DNA from: an uncultured Pseudomonadota bacterium
GTDB taxonomy: Bacteria > Pseudomonadota > Gammaproteobacteria > Steroidobacterales > Steroidobacteraceae
Direction: 5' to 3'
Assembly (NCBI GenBank): GCA_903838705.1
Contig: CAILZL010000038.1
Location: 1-64,000 of the forward strand
DNA length: 64,000 nt
Shown here: one piece after another, positions 63,067-64,000 of the stretch
Position numbering within the stretch: position 1 is the stretch's first letter
Layout of the letters: each line of letters opens with the position of its first letter
Translations under genes and position numbers: made by a program
The notes under the pieces: model-generated
Seen by the model: the letters and a program-made list of their open reading frames with translations, nothing else
What the model was told of the DNA's origin: nothing
Databases searched by the model: none

Positions 63067-64000
63067 TCAGAACTTGTAGTTAAGGTCTAGCAGCAGGTTT
63101 GTAAAGTCAGTGTTCTTGCCTTCAGACATGAAACGCTTATTTACAAAATAACTCACGTTGACAGTCCAGTTAGTTAGCGGAACATATGCAGCCTTGAACA
63201 CACTTCCCTTAGTATCTGGTATTCCTCCAGCAAAATCAGAATCATGGAACTGACCGAAAACCGCATCTTTCTCAGCTTTCTGATATACGTATCCAACCTC
63301 CCAACTCTTCACATCGCTGGCTTTACCTAACATCAGGCCTGCCGCAGATGCATGATTCAGCGAAGTTGCCGCACTATTTTTCATGTAGTCATAAAACATA
63401 CTGACAGGCAGCTTGCCAATGACAAAGTCAGCCTGCAATAAGGCTTCACGTATATTGAAGTCATTAGAGAGCAGGAGGCACCCGTTCGAATCTTTATAAG
63501 TTGTATTATTAAGTGCATCTTTGTAGAAGGCTGGATTAGCATTACAGGCTGGGACCGCACTGGTTGTGGTAACCTGATTTTTAACACTACCTACGTCGAA
63601 ATAGCTCACCGCGCCTGTGATCATGACACGTCCAATCATCTGCTTCATACCCAGCTGTGCCCCGACTAGTGAAGGATCGGTATTAGCAGAAGAATCTTTC
63701 TTGCTGTCGAAACGTTCGCCCAACCAATACCCAAAAGTAGAAGCAAACATTGCTCCCTGATTATATTTTAGGGATATACCTTCCGGTGTAAGATCAGGAT
63801 CCCAAAGATGACTACCTGTACGCACCCAAGCCATTGGGACTTTTCCGAACTGCGTGGTCAAGCTTGAGACTGGCTTCCATTCAGCATAAGCGAGATCTAT
63901 AGCAATTCCTTTGCGATCCCAAGCAGCACCCAAGTCCTGATTAGCAGATCGTGGATCCGCCCCTACACCACTTGCACTACCTCCGCGGGAGGCCAATTGC
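63067..64000 (-). CDS. Putative outer-membrane porin (partial, runs off right edge)
   Basis: Beta-barrel-like alternating sequence ending LLLDLNYKF; supplied start is a non-ATG codon at the window edge, so the true start lies outside. Confidence 0.75.
   Translation of the reverse strand, partial: QLASRGGSASGVGADPRSANQDLGAAWDRKGIAIDLAYAEWKPVSSLTTQFGKVPMAWVRTGSHLWDPDLTPEGISLKYNQGAMFASTFGYWLGERFDSKKDSSANTDPSLVGAQLGMKQMIGRVMITGAVSYFDVGSVKNQVTTTSAVPACNANPAFYKDALNNTTYKDSNGCLLLSNDFNIREALLQADFVIGKLPVSMFYDYMKNSAATSLNHASAAGLMLGKASDVKSWEVGYVYQKAEKDAVFGQFHDSDFAGGIPDTKGSVFKAAYVPLTNWTVNVSYFVNKRFMSEGKNTDFTNLLLDLNYKF

Overview
64-kb window of a proteobacterial chromosome (gene content and order look gamma/beta-proteobacterial), dominated by conserved housekeeping blocks with short accessory islands between them. 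Left end (1-6.7 kb, minus strand): two adjacent paralogous lipoproteins with poly-Ser linkers and Cys-paired ~75-80 aa modules. The first runs off the left edge and is missing from the supplied ORF track. 7-12.5 kb: small accessory genes (host-attachment family, DUF3025, DUF4337, YXWGXW lipoprotein, small secreted proteins), a tRNA-Lys(UUU), and several minus-strand terminator hairpins, three of them sharing a C-rich block. 12.5-21.3 kb: queC-queE-cpoB-pal-tolB-tolA-tolR-tolQ-ybgC-ruvB-ruvA-ruvC (minus), then relA (plus). 24-26.3 kb: a compact three-gene cassette (Ser-linker lipoprotein, collagen-like protein, small membrane-anchored protein) bracketed by two ~60-bp direct repeats. 26.4-32.3 kb: a canonical RND efflux operon. 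32.4-48 kb (minus): gst, rnhB, lpxB, lpxA, fabZ, lpxD, skp, bamA, rseP, dxr, cdsA, uppS, frr, pyrH, tsf, rpsB. 48.1-53.9 kb (plus): map, glnD, dapC, dapD. 54.3-59.9 kb (plus): a second RND operon in permease-MFP-OMF order, whose permease lacks the usual TM4 Asp pair and TM10 Lys. 60-64 kb (minus): pstA, pstC, pstS and a partial porin, with no pstB after pstA. Best candidates for something undescribed: the repeat-bracketed collagen-like cassette, the C-rich hairpin family around tRNA-Lys, and the Ser-linker/Cys-module lipoprotein pair. All calls come from reading the sequence and remembered family motifs; no searches were run.
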